64,000 bases of DNA from Corynebacterium auris (GTDB lineage: Bacteria > Actinomycetota > Actinomycetes > Mycobacteriales > Mycobacteriaceae). The stretch spans positions 186,001 through 250,000 of the forward strand of contig NZ_CP047047.1 in the NCBI RefSeq assembly GCF_030408575.1. Reading direction: 5' to 3'. Numbering within the stretch: position 1 is the first letter of the stretch; the number at the start of each line of letters is the position of its first letter. The notes below the pieces were generated by a model. It was not told where the DNA came from, made no database searches, and worked only from the letters and a program-made list of their open reading frames with translations. Positions 42,296 to 52,034 of this stretch are shown here, in pieces. A program made the position numbers and the translations under genes.

Positions 42296-43972
42296 TCAGT
42301 CCTCGCGGGTCGAGGGCGGGAGATGGCGGGCGACCACCTTGCCCGTGGCGTTGCGGGGCAGGGAGTCCACGAAGTTGACGTCGCGGGGGATGGAGTGGTC
42401 GGCCAGGTTGTCGCTCACCCAATCGCGGATGGCGTCCGCGGTGAGCGAGTGGCCGTCCTCGGTGTCGGCGCGCACCACCCAGACGGCGATGCGCTTGAAG
42501 GTGTTCTCGTCGTCGACGCCGCCGGCGTGTACCTCGTCGATGCCGGGCATGCGTTCGAGGACTTCGACGACGGACTGGGGGTGGACGTTTTCCCCGCCGA
42601 CAATGATCATGTCGTCGCTGCGCGATAAGACGTGGAGGTGGCCGTTGCCGTCGACGTAGCCGAGGTCGCCGATATCGACGAGGCCGTCGATGCGCACGAT
42701 CTCGGTATCGGGGTTGGAGTATCCGGTCAGGGCGGTTTCGTTGGTGAGGAAGATGCGCCCGACGGTGCCTTGGGGGACTTCGTTGCCCTCGTCGTCGTAA
42801 AGCCTGAGGATGGTGCCCGGGGGGATCTTCCCCGCGATGGTGGGATCTTCGGCGATCATGTCGGCGCTGGCGCAGGCCGCTAGGGCGAGCTCGGTCGAGC
42901 CGTAGTAGTTGGCCAGGATCGGGCCGAAGCGGTCGATGGTGCGCTCGACCAGCACGGGGGTCAGCGCGTTGCCCGCGGAGGCGATGAACTGGAGCGTCGT
43001 GGTGTCCCACTTCTCGTTGTCGGGCAGATCGAGCATCTGCTTGAAGAAGATGGGGGAGGAGACGAGCCCGTCGCAGCGGAAGTTCTGGATCTGCCGGAAG
43101 ACGTTTTCTGGGTCGAAGATGCGCTGGGTGACCACGGTGTTGCGGGCGGCGAAGGCGATGTTGACGGCCGACCAGCCCCAGGTGTGGAACATGGAGGCGG
43201 TGATCTGCACCGTCATCGCCCGGCGCCACGGGACGGCGTCGAGGTAGCCGGCGACGACGAAGGGGAGGACGGGCTCGGGGCGCAGGATGCCCTTCGGCAC
43301 GCCCGAGGTCCCCGAGGACATGAGCACGATGTTGCCGTGCTTCGGGAAGGTGGGCAGAGGGGGCAGGTCGTCGGCACCGCCCAGGACGATCCGCTGGATG
43401 GTGTCGTCCTCGCCGTGCTCGTGCGCGGTGTGCGCCCAGACCACCGTGACCTCGTCGATGCCGTCCGGGATGCGGTCGGCGAACTCGTCGTCGATGAGGA
43501 GCACGTTGATGTTGTTCTCGGCGAAGGTGCCGGCGAGCTGCTCGGGCGAGGAGCCGACGTTGAGGAGGAAGAGCTCCGCGCCCGCGTAGCCCTTCGCCGT
43601 CATGGGCAGGATCATGCCGCGGCCATTGCGCGCCATGACGCCGATGCGCAGCGTGTCCAGGCCGCGCTCGTCCCTGACCCGGAGCAGCCAGCGGGCCAGG
43701 GTCTTGGACTGCTGGGCGAGCTGGTCGTAGGTGAGCACCCCGTCGTCGTCGATAAGCGCCGTGCGCTGCGGGCTCGTGTGGGTGGCGTGCTCGACCTCGC
43801 GCGCGGTGGTGAAGCGGTAGCGCGCGAGCGTGGGCCCCGCCGTGGTGAGCGCGCTGAGGCTGCCCTCCGGGTGGAGGATGCCCGCGCGGCCGATGGCGCC
43901 GACGAATTTCGCGAACGAGGAGGCGGTGAAGGCGGCTCGGCGAAGGGGTGAGAGGGGTGAGAGGAACGACAT
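42296..43972 (-). CDS. AMP-forming acyl-CoA synthetase
   Basis: A 558-residue ANL-superfamily enzyme. Motifs: LMSSGTSGVPKGI (A3 P-loop), YYGSTELALAAC (A5), GYVDGNGHLHVLSRSDDMI (A7/A8 hinge with D) and the catalytic Lys in LPRNATGKVV. The N-terminal 60 residues are a linker typical of FadD-type mycobacterial ligases. The substrate (medium/long acyl) is not determined. Same orientation as the thioesterase. Confidence 0.9.
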   Translation of the reverse strand: MSFLSPLSPLRRAAFTASSFAKFVGAIGRAGILHPEGSLSALTTAGPTLARYRFTTAREVEHATHTSPQRTALIDDDGVLTYDQLAQQSKTLARWLLRVRDERGLDTLRIGVMARNGRGMILPMTAKGYAGAELFLLNVGSSPEQLAGTFAENNINVLLIDDEFADRIPDGIDEVTVVWAHTAHEHGEDDTIQRIVLGGADDLPPLPTFPKHGNIVLMSSGTSGVPKGILRPEPVLPFVVAGYLDAVPWRRAMTVQITASMFHTWGWSAVNIAFAARNTVVTQRIFDPENVFRQIQNFRCDGLVSSPIFFKQMLDLPDNEKWDTTTLQFIASAGNALTPVLVERTIDRFGPILANYYGSTELALAACASADMIAEDPTIAGKIPPGTILRLYDDEGNEVPQGTVGRIFLTNETALTGYSNPDTEIVRIDGLVDIGDLGYVDGNGHLHVLSRSDDMIIVGGENVHPQSVVEVLERMPGIDEVHAGGVDDENTFKRIAVWVVRADTEDGHSLTADAIRDWVSDNLADHSIPRDVNFVDSLPRNATGKVVARHLPPSTRED

Positions 43973-44194
43973 AAAACTCCTTACTTGTAGTCTGGGCGGC
44001 TCCTACCGTAACGCTCGGGCGAGCCTGTGAGATTGTCCTTGTGTAATCGCTTTGTGTGCGGAAAATATTTCATGCGATCGTCTAGAGTGACGGGTGGTGC
44101 CTAAGTGGCAGATGTGACGCCCCTGGGGGAACGCTTCGCCCGCGCCTTTTCCGCCGATACCCAGTACCCGGAACACACGTAGAAGGAACCAACA

Positions 44195-45031
44195 ATGACC
44201 GTTAACAGTATTCGCCGCGCCGCCGCGGTTGTCAGCGCGGCCGTACTCGTGGCCCTGTCTGCCCTGGCTGCCCACCCCGCCCAGGCACAGCAGCGCAACC
44301 TGGTCATCTTCGGCGACTCCGTGATCGCCGACCCCAACGCCCCGCAGTGGCTGGCGGGCAAGCTCGGGCTTGACTCCCGTGGCTCCTCGAACATCACCAC
44401 CTGGTGCCCGCAGAGCCCGACGAGCTGGGGCCGCCGCGCCGCCGACAAGCTCGGCCTGCCGGCCTGGGACTACTCCTGCAGCGGGACCACGACGATCTCC
44501 CGGGGCCCGCAGCTGTCCTCCCAGATTGACCGCGCGGTCAACGACGGCGGCCTCAACCCCAGCACCGCCCGCGTGATCATCTCCACCGGCTTCAACGACG
44601 CGTACAACAACGATTCCCGCCCTGACGCCGACGTGCGCCGCGACTTTGTCAACTACATGGTCCCGCAGATTAACAAGGTCCGCGCGGCCGCCCCGAACGC
44701 GCGCATCCAGTTCGTCGGCTACCCCAAGGTCACCGCGGGCGACCGGGTCTGCCTGTTCCACATCGCGCCGAACGTCTCTGATTGGACGGCCTTCCCGCCG
44801 GTGCGCAAGTGGGAAGACCAAGCGCAATGGATGATGGTGGACGCCGCCCGCGCGACGGGTACGGAGTTCCTCGACCTCAAGCCGTCCACGGCGAACAACG
44901 GCATGTGCGCACCCGATCACCTGCGCATGTGGGCCGGGCTCGTCGACTTCTACGGCGGGCCTGGCAACCTGCCCATCCACGTGAACCAGCGCGGCCACGA
45001 ACACGTGGCCAACGTGATTGCTGCCTCCTAG
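44195..45031 (+). CDS. Secreted SGNH/GDSL hydrolase
   Basis: A 278-residue exported esterase. Signal peptide residues 1-31 (RRAAAVVSAAVLVALSALAAHPAQA). Block I is VIFGDSVIADPN with the nucleophile Ser; block III STGFNDAYNN; the catalytic D-x-x-H is late, at VNQRGHEHVAN. Three cysteine pairs possible (TTWCPQ, YSCSG, RVCLFH, GMCAPD). Similar proteins occur in corynebacteria as lipases or trehalose-lipid esterases. AAGGAAC precedes the ATG. Confidence 0.87.
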   Translation: MTVNSIRRAAAVVSAAVLVALSALAAHPAQAQQRNLVIFGDSVIADPNAPQWLAGKLGLDSRGSSNITTWCPQSPTSWGRRAADKLGLPAWDYSCSGTTTISRGPQLSSQIDRAVNDGGLNPSTARVIISTGFNDAYNNDSRPDADVRRDFVNYMVPQINKVRAAAPNARIQFVGYPKVTAGDRVCLFHIAPNVSDWTAFPPVRKWEDQAQWMMVDAARATGTEFLDLKPSTANNGMCAPDHLRMWAGLVDFYGGPGNLPIHVNQRGHEHVANVIAAS

Positions 45032-45039
45032 TTTTTCAC

Positions 45040-45045
45040 TATCCT
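45040..45045 (+). promoter_or_regulatory. Leaderless-type -10 element
   Basis: TATCCT with a 7-nt spacer to the ATG at 45053. Confidence 0.5.
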
Positions 45046-45052
45046 CGGGCGT

Positions 45053-46156
45053 ATGAGCGAGATAGTGTCAGCAATTATTTCCCGAGAAAAAGGCGCGCCC
45101 GTCGACATAGCCCAGGTTCAGATCCCCGACCCCGGCCCCCGGGACGTTGTGGTCAAGGTGCAGGCTACGGGGGTCTGCCACACGGACCTTGCGTACCGCG
45201 ACGGCGATATCGCCGACGACTACCCCTTCCTCCTCGGCCACGAATCGGCCGGAATCGTCGACCGGGTGGGTGATGAGGTGACCCACGTGAAGGTCGGCGA
45301 TTTTGTCGTTCTCAACTGGCGCGCGGTGTGCGGCGAGTGCCGCGCCTGCAAGAAGGGCGACCCCAAGAACTGCTTTAACACCCACAACGCGTCCGCACAG
45401 ATGACGCTTGCCGACTCCCCCGAGACCGCCCTCACCCCCGCCCTCGGCATCGGCTCCTTCGCGGAAAAGACTCTCGTGCACGAGATGCAGTGCACGAAGG
45501 TTGACCCGGCCGCCGACCCGGCGGCCGCGGGCCTGCTCGGCTGCGGCATTATGGCTGGCCTCGGCGCCGCCGTGAACACCGGCGACATCCAGCGCGGCGA
45601 ATCCGTTGCCGTCTTCGGCTTGGGCGGCGTGGGCTTGGCGGCCGTCGCGGGCGCCGCGCTTGCCGGCGCCTCGACGGTCATCGCGGTGGACATCGACGAG
45701 CGCAAGTGCGACGCCGCTGTGGACACCTTCGGCGCAACGCATTCCATCCACTCCCGCGATATGTCGGAGGACGAGGTCGTCGACGCGGTGCGCGAGCTCA
45801 CCGGCGGCTTCGGCGCGGACGTCACCATCGACGCCGTCGGCATCCAGCCGACCTGGCGCCAGGCTTTTTATTCACGGGACCTCGCAGGCCGCATGGTCAT
45901 GGTGGGCGTTCCCAACATGACGGACCACGTGGACATCCCGGCTATCGACCTCTACAGCCGCGGCGGCTCCATCAAGCCCGCCTGGTACGGCGACTGCCTG
46001 CCGGAACGCGACTTCCCCGCCTACGTCGACCTGCACCTGCAGGGCCGCTTCCCGCTCGCCGAGTTCGTCTCGGAGCGCATTGGCGCGGGCGACGTCGAGT
46101 CGGCCTTCGAGAAGATGAAGCGTGGCGACGTCCTGCGCAGCGTGGTGGAGTACTAG
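45053..46156 (+). CDS. S-(hydroxymethyl)mycothiol dehydrogenase
   Basis: A 367-residue zinc-dependent class III-like alcohol dehydrogenase that oxidises the formaldehyde-mycothiol adduct with NAD+. Catalytic zinc ligands lie in GVCHTDLAY and LGHESAG; structural zinc cysteines lie in [15 protein letters not shown]. The Rossmann motif is [10 protein letters not shown]. Length and the HNASAQMTL segment fit the mycothiol-specific MscR/AdhE group. It is followed 4 bp later by an MBL-fold gene, as in the mscR locus of mycobacteria. Confidence 0.9.
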   Translation: MSEIVSAIISREKGAPVDIAQVQIPDPGPRDVVVKVQATGVCHTDLAYRDGDIADDYPFLLGHESAGIVDRVGDEVTHVKVGDFVVLNWRAVCGECRACKKGDPKNCFNTHNASAQMTLADSPETALTPALGIGSFAEKTLVHEMQCTKVDPAADPAAAGLLGCGIMAGLGAAVNTGDIQRGESVAVFGLGGVGLAAVAGAALAGASTVIAVDIDERKCDAAVDTFGATHSIHSRDMSEDEVVDAVRELTGGFGADVTIDAVGIQPTWRQAFYSRDLAGRMVMVGVPNMTDHVDIPAIDLYSRGGSIKPAWYGDCLPERDFPAYVDLHLQGRFPLAEFVSERIGAGDVESAFEKMKRGDVLRSVVEY

Positions 46157-46160
46157 GCAT

Positions 46161-46787
46161 ATGGCACTGCAGATTGACAACGTCGTAACCTCCGGACTGT
46201 TCAAGCTCGACGGAGGCGAATGGGAGGTGGACAACAACGTCTGGATCGTCGGCGACGACTCCGAGGTCTACGTCATCGACGCGGCCCACGATGCCGAGGC
46301 TATCGCCAACGCTGTCGGCGACCGCCACGTCAAGGGCATCATCGCGACGCACGGCCACTCCGACCACGTCGATGCCGCGCCCGAGCTCAGCAGGCTTGTC
46401 GACGCCCCCGTGCTGCTCCATCCCGGCGACGACATGCTGTGGCGGGCGGAGAACCCCGACTTCGACTTCGAGCGCATCTCGGACGGGCAGGTCTTCGAGG
46501 TCGCGGGGACGGAGCTGAAGGCCCTATCCACCCCGGGCCACTCTCCCGGCTCGATCGTGCTCTACGCCGAGGAAGCGGGCGTGCTCTTCTCGGGCGACAC
46601 CCTGTTCCAGGGCGGCCCGGGCGCGACCGGGCGCTCCTACTCGTCCTTCGACACCATCATCGACTCCCTGCAAAAGCGGGTGCTGGACCTGCCGCCGGAG
46701 ACGATTGTGCGCACCGGCCACGGCGAGCACACCACCATCGGCGCGGAGGCGCCCCACCTAGAGGAATGGATCAGGCGCGGGTACTAG
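46161..46787 (+). CDS. Metallo-beta-lactamase fold hydrolase, partner of mycothiol dehydrogenase
   Basis: A 208-residue MBL protein. Metal motifs: ATHGHSDHVDA (HxHxDH), STPGHSPGS, FSGDTLF, and TGHGEHT. The 4-bp spacing to the dehydrogenase suggests it completes formaldehyde detoxification by hydrolysing S-formylmycothiol; this is inference from context and from the conserved pairing in mycobacteria. Confidence 0.87.
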   Translation: MALQIDNVVTSGLFKLDGGEWEVDNNVWIVGDDSEVYVIDAAHDAEAIANAVGDRHVKGIIATHGHSDHVDAAPELSRLVDAPVLLHPGDDMLWRAENPDFDFERISDGQVFEVAGTELKALSTPGHSPGSIVLYAEEAGVLFSGDTLFQGGPGATGRSYSSFDTIIDSLQKRVLDLPPETIVRTGHGEHTTIGAEAPHLEEWIRRGY

Positions 46788-46871
46788 GCGCGCGTTTGTG
46801 ACCTGCTCGTGAAGCTGGGCGGGGCCGTGCCCCCAACCGCGAGGAGGCCGGAGGCACTTCGAAAACTCCCA

Positions 46872-46877
46872 TAGTCT
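46872..46877 (+). promoter_or_regulatory. Leaderless-type -10 element of a truncated gene
   Basis: TAGTCT with a 7-nt spacer to the ATG at 46885. Confidence 0.4.
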
Positions 46878-46884
46878 GGCCGGG

Positions 46885-46906
46885 ATGAACCGCCGTGCGC
46901 GGGATG
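46885..46906 (+). pseudogene. 5' stub of a gene cut by IS21 insertion
   Basis: ATG AAC CGC CGT GCG CGG GAT reads MNRRARD after a good leaderless promoter, then runs into the left end of the IS21 element. The remainder of this gene was not found on the other side of the mobile cluster. Confidence 0.4.
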
Positions 46907-46999
46907 TGTTTTGTCAAGTTGTTGTAGGCCGTTTCGGCGCGGTTTTTTAGGCCGGGGTGGCGTGGTTTTGGGCTGTTTGGGCGTTGCTGGGTTTTTGGG

Positions 47000-47740
47000 T
47001 TATTTCATGAGGGCGTTTGCCATGCGGTAGGACTGGCCGGTGAAGGTGATCATGCGGCCGTGGTGGACGATGCGGTCGATTGCGGCGGCTGCCATGTCGT
47101 CGCTGCCGAAGACGTGGCCCCATTGGGAAAACGCGAGGTTGGTGGTGATGATGAGGCTGCGTTGTTCGTAGGCATCGGCGATGGCTTGGAATAAAAGCCT
47201 CGCCCCGTCGGTGTCGATTGGGATGTAGCCGAGTTCATCGATGACGAGCAGTTCGTTTTTGCCGAGGGCTGCGAGTTCTTTGTCGAGTTTGCCGGCGAGT
47301 TTTGCGTTGCGCAGATGGTCGACCAGGCTGGCGGCGGTGAAAAACCTTGCAGGAGTGCCTCTGAGACATGCTGCGGTGACCAGGGCGATGGCGAGGTGTG
47401 TTTTGCCGGTGCCGACATCACCGTAGAAGACGAGGTCTTCACATCCGTTGAGGAAGTCGAGGGTGGTGAGGTGTTCGCGGGTGATGTCGGCGGGCAGACT
47501 CACCGGGGACCAGTCGTAGCTGTCGAGAGTTTTTCGTACCGGGATTCGTGCTCGGTGTAGCAGGCGGCGCGCTCTAGATGCGGATCTGGATTCAAGTTCA
47601 GCTTCGAAAAGCTCAATGAGTATGTCGCACTGGCGTGGGGTGGCATGGTCTGCGCATTCGCGTAGCACCGCGGTGGTCAGGTAGAGCTGGCGGCCGAGTG
47701 CTACCACGCGGTCTTTGTTGTTGGTGATGGTGGTGCTCAT
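47000..47740 (-). CDS. istB: IstB-like ATPase of IS21 element
   Basis: A 246-residue AAA+ helper of IS21 transposition. Walker A is YGDVGTGKTHLAIAL, Walker B NELLVIDELGYIPID, sensor region LIITTNLAFSQWG, and the C-terminal HHGRMITFTGQSYRM. It starts at ATG 47740 after AGGAGGAGA, which overlaps the istA stop. The gene looks intact. Confidence 0.9.
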   Translation of the reverse strand: MSTTITNNKDRVVALGRQLYLTTAVLRECADHATPRQCDILIELFEAELESRSASRARRLLHRARIPVRKTLDSYDWSPVSLPADITREHLTTLDFLNGCEDLVFYGDVGTGKTHLAIALVTAACLRGTPARFFTAASLVDHLRNAKLAGKLDKELAALGKNELLVIDELGYIPIDTDGARLLFQAIADAYEQRSLIITTNLAFSQWGHVFGSDDMAAAAIDRIVHHGRMITFTGQSYRMANALMK

Positions 47741-47741
47741 T

Positions 47742-48046
47742 TTAGGTCTCCTCCTCATGATCAGGTGTGGTGGTGCTGGTGGCGAGCAGCTGATCGTAGG
47801 TGGTGAGATTCGCTCGCGCGTGCTGCGTTGGTGGTGGGGCGGTGTAGCGCGCGGCGATGCCGAGGTGTGGCCCGGTCGGTGTCGCGTTGGTTTCCAGCAG
47901 TGCCGCGGCAGCGGTGACGGTGGTGTCGAATCCGCATTCTGTGGCGGTGGTTTCGGCGTGGGTGAAAAACTCTCTGCGGGTTGTCGCATCTGCTGCGTCG
48001 AGATAGCCTACGACAGCGTCCGGCATGTGGCGGCGAAGTGGTGAGT
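47742..48046 (-). pseudogene. IstA C-terminal piece
   Basis: The last about 98 codons of istA (MPDAVVGYLDAADATTRREFF ... YDQLLATSTTTPDHEEET read in pieces), separated from the rest by the IS256 element. It ends overlapping the istB ribosome site. The target duplication TGGTGAGT (48039-48046) marks the break. Confidence 0.8.
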
Positions 48047-49487
48047 GAGAGTGTCCGTTTGTTTGTGTGCGGGGGCTTGGTTTACAAGTAGTTGGCGAAC
48101 CGGTCTGGGTAGGCCACGGATAGTTGGTTGATGGCTTGTTTCCACCCTGAGGTTTTCGCCCCTTCAATATAGCCGTTGCAGTCGATTGCCCGCTTCGCTT
48201 TTTTCGCGCGTTGGGCGGCGCGTTTGTCCTCGATGTTGCAGACCATCAACCACAGCGTCTTCAACGCCGCAGCATCCGAGGGGAATTGGCCACGGTTGCG
48301 GGTCGCTTTCCGCAGCTCAGCGTTAAGCGACTCGATGGCATTGGTGGTGTAGAGCACCCGGCGAGCTGCAGGCGGGAACTGCAGAAACGGTATAAACCTC
48401 TCCCACGCATCACGCCAGACCTTCACCGACTGGGGGTACTTCCGCCCCAGTTCCGAGGCTTCGAAGGCATCGAGGGCGGCGCAAGCGGCGTCCTCGTTCG
48501 GTGCGGTGTAGACCTGCCGCAGCGCGCTGGATACAGATTTGCGGTCCTTATAGGACACCCACCTGTTGGCGGCCCGGATCAGGTGCACGATGCAGGTTTG
48601 TACCATCGAGTTCGGCCAGGTCGCTTCCACGGCCTCAGGCAGGCCTTTGAGCCCGTCGCAGCAGACGATGAACACGTCATTGACTCCACGGTTCGCCAGG
48701 TCCGCGCACACGGATGCCCAGAATGCAGCCCCTTCATTGTCGGCGATCCATAGTCCCAGGATGTGTTTGGTCCCGTCGATGTCGATGCCAACAGCCATGT
48801 AGCAGGCTTTATTGACCACCCGGTGACCGTCGCGGATTTTCACCCGCAGCGCGTCGAGGAAAATGACCGGGTAGAACTCATCGAGCTGACGGTTTTGCCA
48901 CACCATCACCTCATCGAGGACCGCATCGGTGATGGTACTGATGGTATCCGGGCTGATGTCCACCCCCAGGGTCGATGCCAGGTGGTGCTGGATATCGCGT
49001 ACCGTCATTCCGCCGGCGTAGAGCGAGACGATCATGTCATCGAGCTCTGTCAGCCGGCGTGCCCCTTTCGGCACCATGACCGGGTGAAACGTGCCCGCTC
49101 TATCCCGAGGCACTGTGATGTCCACCGGGCCGTAGCCGGTGCCCACAGTTTTGGTGTACGACCCGTTACGGTGATTGCCACCGTTTGAGGGGCTTACCTG
49201 GGCTTTGGCCGCGCGATCTGAGTGCCCGTACCCCAAATGGGCGTCCATCTCCGCCTGCAGACCCGCGTTGATCGAGGCTTGCAATAGACCTTTGACCAGG
49301 TCGCTGGCATCGTCGACGGAGGTTGATAGCTCGCCGATCAGTGCGGCGATTTCCGGGTTTTCCATCAGCTTCGCGCTGATCTCGTTGACCCTGCTCGGGT
49401 CATGGCCTTTCTTCGGTGACACGGTAGTCATTATCAGTGAAACTCCTTCTGGATCAGAGCCTCACACACAAACTTCCTGACACCCTC
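48047..49487 (-). mobile_element. IS256-family element with 8-bp target duplication
   Basis: A 1441-bp element. The left end GAGAGTGTCCG and the inverted right end GAGGGTGTCAG share further matches such as GTTTGTGTG. It is flanked by perfect TGGTGAGT duplications at 48039-48046 and 49488-49495. It sits inside istA. Confidence 0.92.
48082..49431 (-). CDS. IS256-family (mutator) transposase
   Basis: A 449-residue DDE transposase of the MULE/mutator type. Acidic residues: D in PVIFLDALRVKIRD, D in VCCDGLKGL, and E in TTNAIESLNAELRK. The C-x2-H-like segment MVQTCIVHLIRAA is the mutator signature. Full length and probably active. ATG 49431 is preceded by GAAGGAG. Confidence 0.93.
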   Translation of the reverse strand: MTTVSPKKGHDPSRVNEISAKLMENPEIAALIGELSTSVDDASDLVKGLLQASINAGLQAEMDAHLGYGHSDRAAKAQVSPSNGGNHRNGSYTKTVGTGYGPVDITVPRDRAGTFHPVMVPKGARRLTELDDMIVSLYAGGMTVRDIQHHLASTLGVDISPDTISTITDAVLDEVMVWQNRQLDEFYPVIFLDALRVKIRDGHRVVNKACYMAVGIDIDGTKHILGLWIADNEGAAFWASVCADLANRGVNDVFIVCCDGLKGLPEAVEATWPNSMVQTCIVHLIRAANRWVSYKDRKSVSSALRQVYTAPNEDAACAALDAFEASELGRKYPQSVKVWRDAWERFIPFLQFPPAARRVLYTTNAIESLNAELRKATRNRGQFPSDAAALKTLWLMVCNIEDKRAAQRAKKAKRAIDCNGYIEGAKTSGWKQAINQLSVAYPDRFANYL

Positions 49488-49495
49488 TGGTGAGT

Positions 49496-50680
49496 TCGCC
49501 CACGCCCCGGGCTTTTTCGCCAGCGAAGGCAAAACACTCAGTGGGTTGATCACCGTTTCCTCTGTGGTGCCGAAGACTCGTGGCAGTGCGACGATGCGTC
49601 GGGTGTTGTCGTCTAAGACGGTGATGGTGTCATGCGATAGCTCCACCGTGACTTGCCTTCCCGCCCAGGCAGGGCCCACAAGGTAGCGATTGCCGCCGAC
49701 TGTGACGACCCCGGTCTTATCGGTGCGGCGCACTTCGAAGCGCACCGGGTTAAACCTCACCGACGGGCACGCCTTGAGCGCTTGCTGATCCTGTTGTAAT
49801 AGCTCCGCGATCGTGGCCGACTTTTTGTAGTGGATCTGGTCGGCAAACGCGGCGCACCCGGAGCTGAGATAGTCGTTTAGCTCCGCCAGGCTGGCTACTT
49901 CAGGCACAGGCACACACAGGTTGCGCCGGATGAAACCGACCGCGTTTTCCACGTTGCCTTTCTCATGGCCCGAGTACGGGTTGCAGTAGCGAGCCTTCGT
50001 CCGATAGTGCGCCTGTGAGCGCGGCGAAGAGTTCGGATTCCACCACGGTGGTGGCCCAAGCGGCGCCCAATGGCGGTGGCGTTGTCGAAGACCATCTCTC
50101 TCGGCACCCCGCCGGCGGTGTCGATGACGTCCAAAAGGCCGGTGATAACGCACTCAGCGGTCTCTCCGGCGAACGCCCTGCAAAACCGCATATTCGAATA
50201 CGGAAACGTCACCACCAAAAGGTGCACCACCTTAGCAGTTCCCGCCATAACGACCTCGGCTTGGCCGAAATCGACCTGGATGACCCCAGGTGACCATTCC
50301 AACTCCATGAACCCATCCCCTGGGGATGTGTGGTCCTGTTTCCACTGCTTGACGTAGCGCTGAACCGGGGAATACGAGCCGGTATATCCGTGCTCGTCGA
50401 CGAGGCGGTCGCAAATGCGTCGCGCGGTGTGGCGCTGCTTTCGCGGCATGCGCTGATCATTTTCAAGCCAACCATCAATCACGGCGCACAGCGTCTCACC
50501 CAGCACGATCGAGCCGGGTTTACGCACCGTCACCGGCGGGGTGGGGCTGAAATCTTCCTGATTGACGTACTTATCGACCGTGGCCCGCGCCACGTTTACC
50601 GCTTTGGCAATCGCTCGTCTGGACATTCCCTCGTCATCGAGCTGCCTGATAGTTTCGATCGTGGTCATGCTGATCGTCAT
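49496..50680 (-). pseudogene. IstA N-terminal and central part, frameshifted
   Basis: Starts at ATG 50680 (MTISMTTIETIRQLDDEG, then HTH SRRAIAKAVNVARATVDKY). The integrase core begins with VIQVDFGQAEVVM (first D) and MVFDNATAIG (second D). Near 50030-50090 the frame changes twice: GRRLG, then VVESELFAAL in a second frame, then HYRTKARYCNPYSGHEKGNVEN (E) in a third. It continues to the IS256 break. Nonfunctional. Confidence 0.82.
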
Positions 50681-50889
50681 CTACTTTCTGGTCCTTTCCT
50701 GAAAAATCCACGTCCCGGATCTCGCGAATAAACGAAGGCGGGACATTGTTGCGACCGGCTATTTGGTAGCAGCGTCGTGAATTTCCGGTAGCGCTTCAGT
50801 GAGTATCCGGTAGCAGCTCACAGCGCTCAAGGTGATACTTCCGGTAGCCGCACCACTCGGGTGCGGCTCGTACTGGAAGGAGTCCGCTT

Positions 50890-51012
50890 ATGACGGATTA
50901 CCGTGCGGTGATGACGCTGCTGATTCGGCAGCGTTCTTACCGCCAGATTGAACACCAGTTCGGATGCTCGCACCGCGCGGTTTCACGAGCGAACCAAATC
51001 CTCAGTTGGTAA
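50890..51012 (+). pseudogene. IstA 5' remnant
   Basis: Forty codons (MTDYRAVMTLLIRQRSYRQI, then FGCSHRAVSRANQILSW) of an IstA helix-turn-helix, ending at a stop created by the deletion junction with istB near 51000. The first residues MTDYRAVM match those of the istA fragment at 60920. Confidence 0.75.
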
Positions 51013-51412
51013 AACCTACCTCGCCCAAGCACTCATCACCGCAGCATGCCGCAACGACTACTCCGCACGGTTCTACCGCACCGACATGCTCGCCGCCGAA
51101 CTGGCAGTCCTCCGCCCCGATAACCCCACACGGCTGAAGTTCATCCAGCAACTCCACGACGTCGACGTCCTAGTCCTGGATGACTTTCTCACCACACCTG
51201 TTGACGCCGCGACCGCGCACCAACTACTCAATATCCTCGCCGGGCGGGAACGCAAAGTCTCAACCATTGTGACCTCACAGTTCACCCCACACGAGTGGTA
51301 CAAGTCCATCCCCGACGCCGTGATCTCCGAGTCAATCCTCAACCGACTCGTCTCCGGCGCCGAAATCATCACACTCGAAGGACCAAACATGCGCCTGACC
51401 ACCAACGCATAA
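51006..51412 (+). pseudogene. IstB 3' remnant
   Basis: Begins within the Walker A region (SVGKTYLAQALITAACRND), then VDVLVLDDFLTTPVDAA (Walker B), STIVTSQFTPHEWY and a normal IstB end (GPNMRLTTNA). The N-terminal part before the P-loop is lost. Confidence 0.8.
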
Positions 51413-51505
51413 CAACCGGCAACGCCTGAGTGAGATACCGCTACCGGGTACCCACTCAGGCGCTACCAGATACTCACCACACCGCTACCATTTCGGTCTT
51501 CTGAA

Positions 51506-52034
51506 CAGGACATTTCTCAGGAACAGAAACCTACTGGGGGATCGTTATCGGCATGGTCCTTTCCCTATCCAAAAAAGGGGCCACACCAGTCACAGCCACA
51601 TTGGGAAGTGGCCTAATTTTCAGCGCTGAAACGGACTAAAACAGGCCGCCAACACGGCCTACTTCCCAAGCCGAACCGGACCAACTACATCAGATCAGAC
51701 ACACGGGAGCGTATGGGCAAGGGGAGACCTTGCCTGGCTCGGGCGTTTGACGTGGCTGGGCTATGCGTTTGGTGGTTTCCGTAAAGCAGTTCGGTTCAGC
51801 GGTTGCATATCGAATATGAGGTCGGCGGCGTGGTGAGTAGTCGCCCCGGGGACCCCACACCTGGTGGATGTGGCCCCTCATCGACCACACCGACTTAGAC
51901 GTTCGTTCCGAGGGCACGTGACTGGTGTATGACGGCGAGTGCCTGATCTTCACAGCTTCGCCGACCCGAATGATCCGGTCGCGGATGGCGACATCGCCCA
52001 AACCGCCGCCGACATCATGGCCGCCTGTGTTTTG
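51506..52034. other. Inter-element stretch of about 530 bp
   Basis: No supported gene. Contains an inverted repeat with arms TTGGGAAGT-GGCC and GGCC-TACTTCCCAA (51601-51614 and 51656-51669) that resembles the left-end region of the IS21 element at 46920. Confidence 0.5.

Larger units (their letters stand above)
46906..50760 (-). mobile_element. IS21-family element interrupted by IS256
   Basis: Contains istB (47000-47740) and a split, frameshifted istA (47742-48046 and 49496-50680). The left end near 46906 reads TGTTTTGTCAAGTTG. A partly matching inverted sequence (GTAGGCCGT...) is near 51650-51670, so the true right end may be there with another remnant nested inside; the right boundary given is approximate. 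Confidence 0.7.
50760..51505 (+). mobile_element. Internally deleted IS21-like element (second type)
   Basis: Flanked by multiple copies of a terminal motif built on GGTAGC and GTGAGTATC: four at 50764-50860 and, inverted, three at 51430-51495. Only the first codons of istA and the later part of istB remain. The same terminal motif family occurs at 60970-61035. Confidence 0.72.

Noticed and set aside
51601..51669. Separate insertion sequence defined by TTGGGAAGT inverted repeats
   Set aside because: Only about 70 bp with no coding content; more likely the displaced end of the IS21 element.
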